Assembly: GCF_004216855.1 (NCBI RefSeq)
Contig: NZ_SGXT01000016.1
Location: forward strand, 1 to 64,000
Reading direction: 5' to 3'
DNA length: 64,000 bases
DNA from: Microcella alkaliphila
Lineage (GTDB): Bacteria > Actinomycetota > Actinomycetes > Actinomycetales > Microbacteriaceae
The notes beneath the pieces were generated by a model. It was not told where the DNA came from. It ran no database searches and was given only the letters and a program-made list of their open reading frames with translations. Made by a program: the position numbers and the translations under genes. Shown here piece after piece: positions 1 through 7,624 of the stretch. How positions within the stretch are numbered: the first letter of the stretch is position 1; every line of letters begins with the position of its first letter.

Positions 1-193
1 GCGTCGAAGGTAGCGTTGGGCACGTCGAGGTCTTTCGGACGGTGAGCGTAGGAACTTCCATCCTGGAAGACCTCGACCCCTACCCCGGCAACGACTCGGC
101 CCGGACGTCTACACCGTCAACTGCGAAGAGCCCGATTAGCACTGTAGGCGACTCATCTCACAGCGGTGTTCTTCAGCCTCGCAGTGTCGGTAG

Positions 194-209
194 TCGAAGG
201 TATATTCGA
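194..209. promoter_or_regulatory. Palindrome resembling a LexA/SOS box upstream of the HNH gene
   Basis: A symmetric TCGAA-N6-TTCGA element lies 33 bp before the chosen GTG start of the HNH gene. Actinobacterial LexA boxes have the form GAAC-N4-GTTC inside TCGA flanks; here the inner C and G of the consensus are replaced by G and A, so the match is imperfect although the symmetry is kept. DUF222-HNH genes in this group are, to my knowledge, often preceded by such boxes. The assignment is inference. Confidence 0.35.
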
Positions 210-242
210 GTAAGACACCGACGCGCGACGAAGGGAGGGACC

Positions 243-1673
243 GTGGGCGAACTCGCCACCCACATGGCTGCCGCCGTCGCGTCGCTTGAGCGCGTTCCAC
301 GTGAGGTTGACACCGTGCGCGCCCTCGATGACGAAGCGCTCCTCGCGCTCACCCGCGTCGCCGCCGACGAAGTGCGGCTCGCGCAGTTGCACGTGTCATT
401 ACTCGCCGGCGAGATCGCGCGACGCTCGGCGCCCGAACTCGGCAGCGACGGTCTCGCGCAGCGCGAAGGCCACCGCACTCCCGAAGAGGCGGTGCGCGTC
501 GCCACTGGAACAACCGCCGCCGACGCCCGCACCGCCGTCCGCGTCGGGGCCACAGCGGCAGCCGAAACGCCCACCGCGCTCGGCACCGCCGTGCTCAATC
601 GCCGGGTCAGCGTCGCCGTCGCCGACGCGATCAGCACCGGGCTCGGCCGCCCCACCCGCCAGCTGGATGCCCGCGCGCTCGACGCCGCCGCCCACTCACT
701 TCTCGAACGCGCCGCCACCCTCGACGCCGACCGCGCCCTCCGCGAAGCCCGCGCCCTCCGTGACGAACTCGACCTCGCCGGGGTGGCAGAGCGCGAAGAA
801 GAACGGCGCGACCAGCGGTCGTTTCGCATCGGCAAGAAATCCAACGGCATGGGCTGGGCGCACTGGGTGCTTGACTCCGAAACCTTCGCCATCGTCAGCG
901 ACCTCTACGACCGAGTCACCTCGCCGAAGCGGCGCGTGCCGTCATTCGAGCCGAGCGACGCAACACCGTGGCGTGGCAGCGCTGATGGCCGCGTTGGCGA
1001 CGATGGCCAGGGGAATACCGGCGATCTCGCTAGTCATGACGAAGACGCCAGCGCCTGCGATACCGACGAGCGCACGCTCGAGCAGTACGCGAGCGACATG
1101 TTCACCGAGCTGTTGCGCCAGGGCTCGAACGCCGACACCAGTGGACTGCTCGGCGACGGGCCCGCCGCCGTGCGGGTGATCGTCGCGGCAACAACGCTCG
1201 AGAACCGACGCGGGCGCGGCTGGCTCGAAGGACAAGCAGACCCCGTATCCGTCGAGACCGTCGAACGGCTTGCCTGCGCGGGCGGCACGATCGCGATCAC
1301 CGTCGACGGCGACCCCGCCAACGCCGGGCAGCCCCTCAACCTCGGCCGCGAACGACGCCTCTTCAGCCGCGCCCAGCGCATCGCGCTCACCGCCCGCGAC
1401 GGCGGATGCCGCTGGCCCGGGTGCGAACGCCCGCCCAGCTGGTGCGAAGCCCACCACATCAACCACTGGCTAAGAGACGGCGGGCGAACAGACGTCGCCG
1501 ATGGAATCCTGCTCTGCAGACACCACCACATGCTCGCCCACAACAACGGGTGGGAAATCGAACGCGCCGGCCCCAGCTACGTGCTGAAACCGCCGGGCAG
1601 CGAACAGCAGCCCCACCACTGGCGCGACATGCCCAGCCGCAGTGCGGCACTCCGGGGCGCGCTCAGCGCCTGA
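243..1673 (+). CDS. DUF222 domain HNH endonuclease
   Basis: A 476-residue protein with an N-terminal DUF222 helical domain (about residues 25-300) and a C-terminal HNH nuclease motif. The motif starts at CRWPGCERP near residue 390, continues through CEAHHINHW, and ends with LCRHHHMLAHNNGW near residue 430, giving the usual zinc-binding cysteines and metal/catalytic histidines. The frame is open back to position 42, but GTG 243 is preceded by a strong GGGAGGGA ribosome site and fits the family start. The family is abundant and multicopy in Actinobacteria, its role is not settled, and it is often linked to mobile DNA or SOS control. The product is a cytoplasmic DNA-binding nuclease by inference. 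No partner gene is adjacent. Confidence 0.9.
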   Translation: MGELATHMAAAVASLERVPREVDTVRALDDEALLALTRVAADEVRLAQLHVSLLAGEIARRSAPELGSDGLAQREGHRTPEEAVRVATGTTAADARTAVRVGATAAAETPTALGTAVLNRRVSVAVADAISTGLGRPTRQLDARALDAAAHSLLERAATLDADRALREARALRDELDLAGVAEREEERRDQRSFRIGKKSNGMGWAHWVLDSETFAIVSDLYDRVTSPKRRVPSFEPSDATPWRGSADGRVGDDGQGNTGDLASHDEDASACDTDERTLEQYASDMFTELLRQGSNADTSGLLGDGPAAVRVIVAATTLENRRGRGWLEGQADPVSVETVERLACAGGTIAITVDGDPANAGQPLNLGRERRLFSRAQRIALTARDGGCRWPGCERPPSWCEAHHINHWLRDGGRTDVADGILLCRHHHMLAHNNGWEIERAGPSYVLKPPGSEQQPHHWRDMPSRSAALRGALSA

Positions 1674-1845
1674 CGCCCAGTGTGGGCAGACCAATCTGTC
1701 GTCCCCCGATACTGGGGATACTGAGACGGGCTCGCTCGGCTCTACGCTGAGGGAACGATCCGGGCGCAGGGGTGCTCCGAACAAGACGTAACACGCACAC
1801 ACGGTGCGGAAGGTTGCAGCACGGATCGCATAGTCGGGGGGTGAT

Positions 1846-2847
1846 ATGAACGGGTCGGCCACGCGCCCACTGCGCGCACTCGTTATCGGAGAATCACTAA
1901 TCGACGTCATCATCGACGGCGACACCCGCACCGAAAAGCCCGGCGGCAGCCCCATGAACGTCGCCATCGGCCTCGCCCGCCAAGGCGCCGACGTCGCCTT
2001 CGTCACCGACCTCGGCCGCGACCACCTCGCCGACCAGATCGAACTGCGCCTCGTCACCGAAGGGGTCGACGTCTACTCGCCGCTGCGCGTCGGACGGCGC
2101 AGCAGCGTGGCCCTCGCGACCATCGACGCCGACGGCAACGCCAGCTACGAGTTCGACCTCACGTTCAACCTCGAGTTCACCGGCACGCCCGAAGCGGGCC
2201 TTGCCGACTTCCTCCACTTCGGTTCCATCTCGACCGTCATCCAGCCGGGCGCCACCCACGTCGACCAGCTCGTCGACACGTTCCGACCGAACACGCTCGT
2301 CAGCTACGACCCCAACATTCGGCCCCTCGTCGACCGCAACCGCGACGCCGCCCGCGCCCGCGTCGACCGGCACGCCGGAATCGCTGACATCGTGCGTGCC
2401 AGCGTCGACGACCTCGCCCACATCCACCCCGAGCTGCTCGCCGACCCGAGCCGGCGCACCGAATCCAGCACCGAACGGATGATCGCGGCCGCCACCGAAC
2501 GCTGGCTCGCCGCCGGCGCCGCCCTCGTTGCCATCACGGACGCCGAGCGGGGCGTGCACCTCGCCACCGAGAACCACCGAACCCACATGGCGTCGAACCG
2601 GCCCGCCGTCGTCGACACCGTCGGCGCCGGCGACGCGTTCATGGCCGGGCTCATCAGCGGCATCGACATCGTCGGCCTGCGCCGCCAGGCGCACCGCGAC
2701 GAACTCGCCTCCATCGACCTGAAGACCCTGCGCACCATCGCGTGCTGGGCGCAGCGCACCGCCGAGTACACCATCGGCCAGGTCGGCGCCGAACCACCCA
2801 CCTCGGTCGAGCTGCTCAACGCCGAACGCGGCGTCCGCGTCGCCTAA
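1846..2847 (+). CDS. PfkB-family carbohydrate kinase (fructokinase-like)
   Basis: A 333-residue ribokinase-fold sugar kinase that phosphorylates a sugar or nucleoside with ATP in the cytoplasm. Visible are the N-terminal beta strand ALVIGESLIDVI, the substrate-side motif KPGGSPMNVAIGLAR near residue 33, and the C-terminal PfkB signature DTVGAGDAFMAGL at about 257-269. In that signature the GAGD aspartate is the catalytic base and the glycines form the anion hole. The start ATG 1846 follows a GGGGGGTGAT ribosome site. The substrate cannot be read from sequence; fructose is the commonest for this subgroup. It stands alone, 170 bp after the HNH gene, with no sugar transporter nearby to help assign the substrate. 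Confidence 0.88.
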   Translation: MNGSATRPLRALVIGESLIDVIIDGDTRTEKPGGSPMNVAIGLARQGADVAFVTDLGRDHLADQIELRLVTEGVDVYSPLRVGRRSSVALATIDADGNASYEFDLTFNLEFTGTPEAGLADFLHFGSISTVIQPGATHVDQLVDTFRPNTLVSYDPNIRPLVDRNRDAARARVDRHAGIADIVRASVDDLAHIHPELLADPSRRTESSTERMIAAATERWLAAGAALVAITDAERGVHLATENHRTHMASNRPAVVDTVGAGDAFMAGLISGIDIVGLRRQAHRDELASIDLKTLRTIACWAQRTAEYTIGQVGAEPPTSVELLNAERGVRVA

Positions 2848-2898
2848 GCGCAGATCGCCGATTCTCGCCGCGCGAGAGGTGTGCCGGACCCCCCGCGA

Positions 2899-3663
2899 CT
2901 ACTCCCACTCGAGCGCGACGAACCACGGCGGGTAGACGACCACCTTCGCATTCACGCCCGCCTCGGCGAGCAAACCGCGCACCTCCGCGCGCCGCTTATC
3001 GTTGGCGACCGCGACCAGCGCGACCGCGTCCAACGCGACCTCGCCGGGGATGAGCGCTTCAGCCGCCTGCAGGACTGCCGGGTCCCCGGCGGCGCGCGCG
3101 AGCATCCGTCGAACGGTGTCGGGAGTCGAGATGGTCGTGACCATCGCCGCCGCATCGCCGTCGGTGACCACCAGGCGATCCTCAACCGCCGCGACGGGCA
3201 CACCGAGCACGACAAAGTCGGTGATGGTGGCGTGGCGGGCCTGCTCGCTCCAGGTCGGGCCGGCAGCGCCCTGCTGCACCTCGCCCCACCACGTGGCCTG
3301 CGGGCTCAGCGAAAACGCGACGCAGTCGGCAACCGACGCCTCGAGCGTCGCCGACGCGGTGCGGCGCAGCTCGTCGGTGATCTCGCTGCCCAACTTGACG
3401 GCGGGCTCGGCCGCACTCGACGGCTTGATGGCCCCGTCGCCGAGAATTCCGGCGAGGTTGTCGACGTGGGTGACGTGGAAAATACGCTGCGGGAGGTTGG
3501 GGGCCTTTACCGCGGCGACCCGGCCCGACGCGTCGGCCTTCGGAGTGCGCAACGAGGCGGGCTTGGTTGACGCGCGGCGAGCAGGAGCCTGCTTCTCGGG
3601 CTCAGGGGCGGGGAAGCAGCTGGCGCACATCCCCGGTTCGAATCCGTGAATGCACTCGTCCAT
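2899..3663 (-). CDS. DarT-like (DUF4433) ADP-ribosyltransferase family protein with N-terminal Cys/His knuckle
   Basis: A 254-residue protein. Residues 4-16 carry a zinc-knuckle-like set (C4, H6, C13, C16, in ECIHGF...CASC), followed by a basic Ala/Pro linker to about residue 58. From residue 61 the DarT-type fold begins with IFHVTHVDNLAGIL, where H64 and N69 match the NAD-binding start of the family. E202 in AAEALIPGEV is the best candidate for the catalytic glutamate. DarT enzymes ADP-ribosylate thymidine in single-stranded DNA and normally sit beside a DarG macrodomain antitoxin. None is present here; the neighbour is a divergent DUF429 gene 80 bp away. Start ATG 3663 has a GAGGAG site; the frame stays open upstream only as a shadow of that neighbour. 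I recall similar proteins as common in Microbacteriaceae. Toxicity and activity are unproven. Confidence 0.72.
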   Translation of the reverse strand: MDECIHGFEPGMCASCFPAPEPEKQAPARRASTKPASLRTPKADASGRVAAVKAPNLPQRIFHVTHVDNLAGILGDGAIKPSSAAEPAVKLGSEITDELRRTASATLEASVADCVAFSLSPQATWWGEVQQGAAGPTWSEQARHATITDFVVLGVPVAAVEDRLVVTDGDAAAMVTTISTPDTVRRMLARAAGDPAVLQAAEALIPGEVALDAVALVAVANDKRRAEVRGLLAEAGVNAKVVVYPPWFVALEWE

Positions 3664-3731
3664 AGCTGATACTCCTCGCGTCGGCCGGGCCCCAGGCCCG
3701 ACCCTCAAGGCTACGGCACCGGCGAAGCTCG

Positions 3732-3743
3732 TAGTCTCACCCC
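3732..3743 (+). promoter_or_regulatory. -10 box of leaderless DUF429 gene
   Basis: TAGTCT at 3732-3737 followed by exactly 6 nt and the ATG at 3744, with no Shine-Dalgarno. Transcription would start at or within a base of the start codon. No good -35 is visible. Confidence 0.5.
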
Positions 3744-4646
3744 ATGGCGTTGTTCCTCGGCATCGACCTCGCGTGGGCGCTCGGCGGGAGGCGACCGCCC
3801 AACGAGACCGGGCTCTGCGCGCTCGACGAGACCGGGCGCATCCTCGATGCCGGCTGGACCCGCGGGCCGGGCGCCGTCGACGAGTGGGTCGGAACGATGC
3901 TCGCGCAGCACCGCGCACCCGGCGAGACGGTCGTGATCGCCATCGACGCGCCGCTGATCGTGTCGAACGAGACCGGGATGCGCGCGTGCGAACGCGACGT
4001 CGGCCGCTGTTACGGGCGGTGGAAGTTCGGCGCCAACGCGAGCAACCGGGCGCTCGCGAGCCGCGCCGGCGAGGTGCTGCTCGACCTGCTCGAGCAGCGC
4101 GGAGTCGCCTACTCCGACGGCACCACACCCGCGGCCCCCGGCACCGCCGTCGCCTTCGAGTGCTACCCGTACACGACCCTCGTCGGCATTGACGCCTTCG
4201 GGTACGACGACGAGCGCCCCCGCTACAAGCGCCTCGACCGCTCGATCGCGTCCTCCGAGGCGAAGATTCGCCGCGCCGCCGCAACCGACGAGTTGATCCT
4301 CCGCCTCGACCGGCTCGCCGAGGCAGACGCCGACCCGCGTCTTCACTTCCGAAGCCACGCGGTCACCGCCGAGATCGCCGCAACCCTGACCCCGCCGAGC
4401 GGTGAAAAGGCGCGCAAGCACCGCGAAGACCTCATCGACGCCGCCGTCTGCGCCTACACGGCGGCGTTCTGGCACCGGCACGGCTCCGCCACAACGCAGG
4501 CGCTCGGAACTCTCGACCCCGCCACCATCGACCGGGATGCACGCGGACGCATCGCCAGCATCGTCGCACCGGCCCGCCGCACCGCCCGCGCAAGTCAATG
4601 GCGTGCGTACTGGGGTGCGGCGCGCCCGGTAGACAGTTCGTCCTGA
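3744..4646 (+). CDS. DUF429 protein, predicted RNase H-fold nuclease
   Basis: A 300-residue DUF429 family member. The N-terminus LFLGIDLAW has the strand-plus-aspartate typical of the ribonuclease H-like fold. Further conserved blocks are VIAIDAPLIV near residue 73, CERDVGRCYGR, and an AFECYPYTTL segment near residue 140. The late EDLIDAAVCAYTA segment carries an acidic residue usual for the final helix of the fold. DUF429 is described in databases as a predicted nuclease but has no firm function known to me. It is transcribed away from the DarT-like gene, apparently as a leaderless mRNA. A linked role in nucleic-acid repair or defence is only a guess from position. Confidence 0.7.
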   Translation: MALFLGIDLAWALGGRRPPNETGLCALDETGRILDAGWTRGPGAVDEWVGTMLAQHRAPGETVVIAIDAPLIVSNETGMRACERDVGRCYGRWKFGANASNRALASRAGEVLLDLLEQRGVAYSDGTTPAAPGTAVAFECYPYTTLVGIDAFGYDDERPRYKRLDRSIASSEAKIRRAAATDELILRLDRLAEADADPRLHFRSHAVTAEIAATLTPPSGEKARKHREDLIDAAVCAYTAAFWHRHGSATTQALGTLDPATIDRDARGRIASIVAPARRTARASQWRAYWGAARPVDSSS

Positions 4647-4672
4647 CACGAGCACCCCTCGACCAGTACGGT
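4643..4672 (+). promoter_or_regulatory. Promoter of leaderless DUF4190 gene
   Basis: CTGACA (4643-4648), an 18-bp spacer and TACGGT (4667-4672), followed by 6 nt and ATG 4679. This is one of the two best sigma-70-type promoters in the window and it again predicts a leaderless mRNA. The -35 box begins inside the last bases of the DUF429 gene. Confidence 0.6.
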
Positions 4673-4678
4673 CGAGGC

Positions 4679-5650
4679 ATGAGTAATGACACGCCGCCTC
4701 CCCCGCCGCCCGAACAGCCGCCGCCCCCGCCGCCGCCCGCAGGCCCCTACGCACCCGCCTACGGCGCTGCCGCTCCCGGTGGCACGCCGGCGGCCGCCGC
4801 TCCGGGCGGTGCGCCCGGTCGCGGCATGGCGATCACGTCGCTCGTGCTCGGAATCCTCGCCCTCCTCGGCGTTGCGATTCCGCTGCTCAACATCGGCTCA
4901 CTGATCATGGCGATCGTCGGCCTCGTGCTCGGCATTCTGGCGCTGCGCAAGTACGCCGCCGGCAAGGGACTGCCGATTTCGGGCGTCATCATCAACGCGA
5001 TCGCCGCCTTCCTCGCGCTGATCTTCGTGATTTTGTACGCCGTCGGCTTCGCCGCCTGGTTCACCGCCATCGAAGACGAGCTCACCCCGGTTCCGCCCAT
5101 GGAAACCACCGAGCCGGCCGACCCGGGCGACGACGGCGCGACTGAGCCGGACCCGGTCGACCCGGGTGACGGGCTGTTCGAGGTCACGACGCCCGACAGC
5201 GGCCCCGGGTCGTTCGACGAGCCTCTCGCCAACGGCCAGACGGTGATCCTCACCGATTTCGGCACCGACACGTGGGAGGTGACGGTCGACGCCGTCGACC
5301 TGTCCGCCGATGAGGCCGTTCTTGCTGTGAACGAGTTCAACGAGCCGCCGGAGCCGGGTACCCAGTACGCGGTCATGACGCTCACGGTGACGAAGGTCGC
5401 CGGTGAACCCGCCGACCCGTGGTTCGCGATCGAGGTCGAGTTCCTGTCGAGCGCGAGCACGACGCACACGCAGTTCGACGCGCTGGTCGTTGACCCGGAC
5501 CCCTCGTTCTTCGACCTCGGTGAGCTGAGCGAGGGCGACACGGCGACCGGCAACGTGACCGTACTCGTGCCGAGTGCCGACGTCGAGAACGGCCGATGGC
5601 TGGTGTACAGCTACTTCGACTCGGAAGGTTTCTACTTCCAGGCGCAGTAG
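4679..5650 (+). CDS. DUF4190/DUF4352-like membrane protein
   Basis: A 323-residue membrane protein. Residues 1-49 are Pro/Ala/Gly rich and presumably cytoplasmic. Hydrophobic segments at about 52-68, 73-90 and 101-130 form a DUF4190-type membrane domain. An acidic Pro/Asp/Glu linker (about 131-175) leads to an extracytoplasmic domain ending in YFDSEGFYFQAQ that resembles the DUF4352 immunoglobulin-like fold. The first two features are seen in the sequence; the DUF4352 link is family recall. Function unknown; such proteins are common at the actinobacterial cell surface. A longer frame opens at 4598, but the promoter at 4643-4672 places the start at 4679. It converges on the 5655-6011 gene with only 4 bp between the stops. 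Confidence 0.75.
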   Translation: MSNDTPPPPPPEQPPPPPPPAGPYAPAYGAAAPGGTPAAAAPGGAPGRGMAITSLVLGILALLGVAIPLLNIGSLIMAIVGLVLGILALRKYAAGKGLPISGVIINAIAAFLALIFVILYAVGFAAWFTAIEDELTPVPPMETTEPADPGDDGATEPDPVDPGDGLFEVTTPDSGPGSFDEPLANGQTVILTDFGTDTWEVTVDAVDLSADEAVLAVNEFNEPPEPGTQYAVMTLTVTKVAGEPADPWFAIEVEFLSSASTTHTQFDALVVDPDPSFFDLGELSEGDTATGNVTVLVPSADVENGRWLVYSYFDSEGFYFQAQ

Positions 5651-5654
5651 CGAA

Positions 5655-6011
5655 TCAGGCGGATGACCCGCCGCCCCCTGCGGCGGCGCGGCGGGCCTCC
5701 TCTGTCCGGCGGGTGAGCTCGTGGTCGACCGCGCGCAACGACATCGCCAGGGCGATGATGCGCTCGTCATCTACGTCGAGGCGCGTCTGCGTGAAGCGCT
5801 CGCGCAGCAGCTCCTCCGCCGTGTGATGGTGGCCTCGGGACAGGTCAAGGCGTACCTGGTCGACGACGCCGGCAATCTTCTGACGCGCTGACGCGTCTGA
5901 CCAGCCCTGCATGACCGGGGAGTCTTGCGAAGTGATCACGGGCATCCGTTCTCGGTGGGGGTTCGCGTACATGTCGCTGCGCAGTCCCTGACTGGACAGA
6001 TCGAGTGTCAT
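5655..6011 (-). CDS. Small hypothetical protein, downstream paralogue of a tandem pair
   Basis: A 118-residue soluble protein that I do not recognise. Its core, from KIAGVVDQVRLDL through TAEELLRER to a helix containing DDERIIALA, is clearly homologous to the core of the product encoded just upstream. That gives a shared helical unit of about 50 residues with a D-L-S-x-G-H-H signature. The N-terminal 35 residues differ. Its ATG overlaps the stop of the upstream gene by 4 bp, so translation is coupled. The pair probably arose by tandem duplication and may form a heterodimer; both statements are inference. No enzymatic motif is visible. Confidence 0.6.
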   Translation of the reverse strand: MTLDLSSQGLRSDMYANPHRERMPVITSQDSPVMQGWSDASARQKIAGVVDQVRLDLSRGHHHTAEELLRERFTQTRLDVDDERIIALAMSLRAVDHELTRRTEEARRAAAGGGGSSA

Positions 6012-6445
6012 GAGCTCGTCTCCTCACCGGCGGCGTCTGCCGCCTCGTCCGCCTCGCGGCGCTCGCGCTCGTGCCGCGCATAGTCAACGGGGGCGAGCTC
6101 GTCCACGAGCGCGGCAATCTGCTCCTCCTCGAGTTCGATCTGCGACGCCTTCAGGCGTTCGCGCAGCAGCTCGTCCGCTTCGAGGTGGTGCCCGATGGAC
6201 AGGTCGTATTGCACCTGCTGCATGAGACCGTCGACCTTTTCGATGACGGTGGCGCTCACGGCGCCGTCAAGTACGGGGCCGGCGAGAATGGGGCCCGTGG
6301 GCGGGGAGGACGTGGCGATGCGCTCGTGCACCACCATGATCGACCCCGTCGGGTCGTCGCTCGACCAGTCGGTCGTCAACGCGTCGTCACCGTTCGGGTC
6401 GGGTGCGTGCACCGCATCCGGCCGCTTCCTCGTCAGCCATGCCAT
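6008..6445 (-). CDS. Small hypothetical protein, upstream paralogue of a tandem pair
   Basis: A 145-residue protein of unknown function. Residues 1-60 are polar and poorly conserved. From about residue 65, VIEKVDGLMQQVQYDL, IGHHLEADELLRERL and EEEQIAALVDELA mirror the downstream gene's core. The C-terminus is strongly charged (Arg/Glu/Asp/Ala) and likely a helix. Amphipathic helical patterning and lack of membrane segments suggest a small cytoplasmic interaction protein. No convincing ribosome site precedes the ATG. It is the first gene of a two-gene unit. Confidence 0.58.
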   Translation of the reverse strand: MAWLTRKRPDAVHAPDPNGDDALTTDWSSDDPTGSIMVVHERIATSSPPTGPILAGPVLDGAVSATVIEKVDGLMQQVQYDLSIGHHLEADELLRERLKASQIELEEEQIAALVDELAPVDYARHERERREADEAADAAGEETSS

Positions 6446-6521
6446 GCCCGTCAGGGTGCTCTCGCCACCAGCGCGTGGGCTGGAGGTAACCTCGCGTGTT
6501 GCTGTCAGCCAGGTGGCAGAA

Positions 6522-6558
6522 GCCTGAACGCGGAGCCCCCTTTGCGCCGCGTTCAGGC
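6522..6558 (-). terminator. 12-bp perfect stem-loop after the 6587-7366 gene
   Basis: GCCTGAACGCGG (6522-6533) pairs perfectly with 6547-6558 across a 13-nt loop. It lies 28 nt after the stop of the minus-strand orphan gene. A short TTCT follows on that strand rather than a full U-tract, so it may terminate transcription or stabilise a 3' end. Confidence 0.5.
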
Positions 6559-6586
6559 CGTCTCATGAGGGCTCACGCCCGCAGGC

Positions 6587-7366
6587 TCAACTCGCCGAGG
6601 CGATGTCGACGTCGGGCGACAGCGGTGCCGCGCTCGAACCCCAATCAATGGACCCAATCGTGCGGGGCACGGCGGTGAGACCTGCAGTGCGACGGCTGGC
6701 GGCGCGCGCTGAGGTCAGCAGAACGAGAAGGTGGTCAGTCATGTCGTGCGCGGCGACGTCCGCATGATCGCTTTTCTTGAGACTGACGCTGGCGGCGATG
6801 CTCTGAAGCACCTCGTCAAAGTAGTGCTGGCGAATGTCGTACGAGTCGACCTGGTCTTGAACGATGCGTGAACCGAGCGAGCCAAACGCGGCGAGACCGT
6901 GCGGATGCCACAGCAGGTGATCGTGGTGGTCGTCCCACGCCTCGTCAAAGGCGTTCGCGACCGCGCGCCAGTAGTGCAGAAACAGGCGCGCCAATAGGTG
7001 GCCGCCCTGTTCGACTTTATGGTGCGTCAGTGAGTTGGGGCCCTCGAGCACGGCTTCGGCGATGAGCGCGTCAGGCAGGCAGACAGATTCTGCGCGCCGC
7101 GCGCCACGCAACATGTGGTCGACAACACCGCGGAACGTCGCGTAGGTGATGGCCTTCGCCCCGCCGATACTCTTGCCCGACTTCTTGGCGGGCACGTGCA
7201 CCTTCCCGGCGAAGAGGTCATCATCGGTGAGCAGCCGTTCAGCGATCCACTCCGCGCGCGTCTCGGGCTCGTACAGCGGGTGCTCGATGCGGAAGGCGGG
7301 CTCGTGAGGGGGCGGCGCGTCAATCGGCTCACCGTCGGGAAAGGGAATCTCAATCAACCGGGGCAT
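6587..7366 (-). CDS. Hypothetical protein, orphan
   Basis: A 259-residue soluble protein that I cannot assign. It begins MPRLIEIPFPDGEPIDAP, has a Lys/Gly patch KKSGKSIGGAK near residue 65, and is rich in His and aromatic residues in the middle (LARLFLHYWRAVANAF, then DDHHDHLLWHPHGLAAFG). The YWRAVANAF...LLWHPHGLAAF stretch faintly recalls the C-terminal half of DGQHR/DndB-type proteins, but no DGQHR motif is present and I give this little weight. The frame is open to 7438; ATG 7366 is chosen because a GGGAG site precedes it and the extension is low-complexity Arg/Pro. No operon partner. Confidence 0.5.
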   Translation of the reverse strand: MPRLIEIPFPDGEPIDAPPPHEPAFRIEHPLYEPETRAEWIAERLLTDDDLFAGKVHVPAKKSGKSIGGAKAITYATFRGVVDHMLRGARRAESVCLPDALIAEAVLEGPNSLTHHKVEQGGHLLARLFLHYWRAVANAFDEAWDDHHDHLLWHPHGLAAFGSLGSRIVQDQVDSYDIRQHYFDEVLQSIAASVSLKKSDHADVAAHDMTDHLLVLLTSARAASRRTAGLTAVPRTIGSIDWGSSAAPLSPDVDIASAS

Positions 7367-7579
7367 GGGGGCTCCCATCGGGTTCCACCCACCGGCGGCG
7401 TGAGGTGTAGCGCGGCGCCTCGGGGAGGCGAGCGTCACAGGCGACGACAGTCACCAGCGGGTCGGGTGTGGAATCTTGGGGTTACGGGTGTGGGGGATGA
7501 TGCTCGGCGCGGGTACGCCGGAAGACGATGGGTGGTCGACTCCACGCATCACACTGGCACAGCCGAGCGCGTTTCAATA

Positions 7580-7593
7580 CCCCGTAAACGGGG
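7580..7593 (-). terminator. Small GC hairpin after the DnaJ-NERD gene
   Basis: CCCCG (7580-7584) pairs with CGGGG (7589-7593) around a TAAA loop, 31 nt beyond the DnaJ-NERD stop on the minus strand, followed there by TATTGAAAC. A weak intrinsic terminator is possible. The rest of 7367-7624 shows no gene. Confidence 0.35.
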
Positions 7594-7624
7594 GTGTCGC
7601 GATGTTCAGCGCGGGGTGCCCGCG

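Noticed and set aside
1675-1690. Small GCCCA/TGGGC hairpin after the HNH gene
   Set aside because: Only 5 bp with no U-tract; expected often by chance at this GC content.
2890-2905. 15-base match between the end of the DarT-like gene and the palindrome arm near 17006-17020
   Set aside because: One or two 15-base matches are expected by chance in 64 kb, and this one lies in coding sequence.
3664-4284. Upstream extension of the DarT-like frame (Arg/Ser-rich)
   Set aside because: Antisense to the DUF429 gene; ATG 3663 has a GAGGAG ribosome site and starts at the conserved ECIHGF motif.
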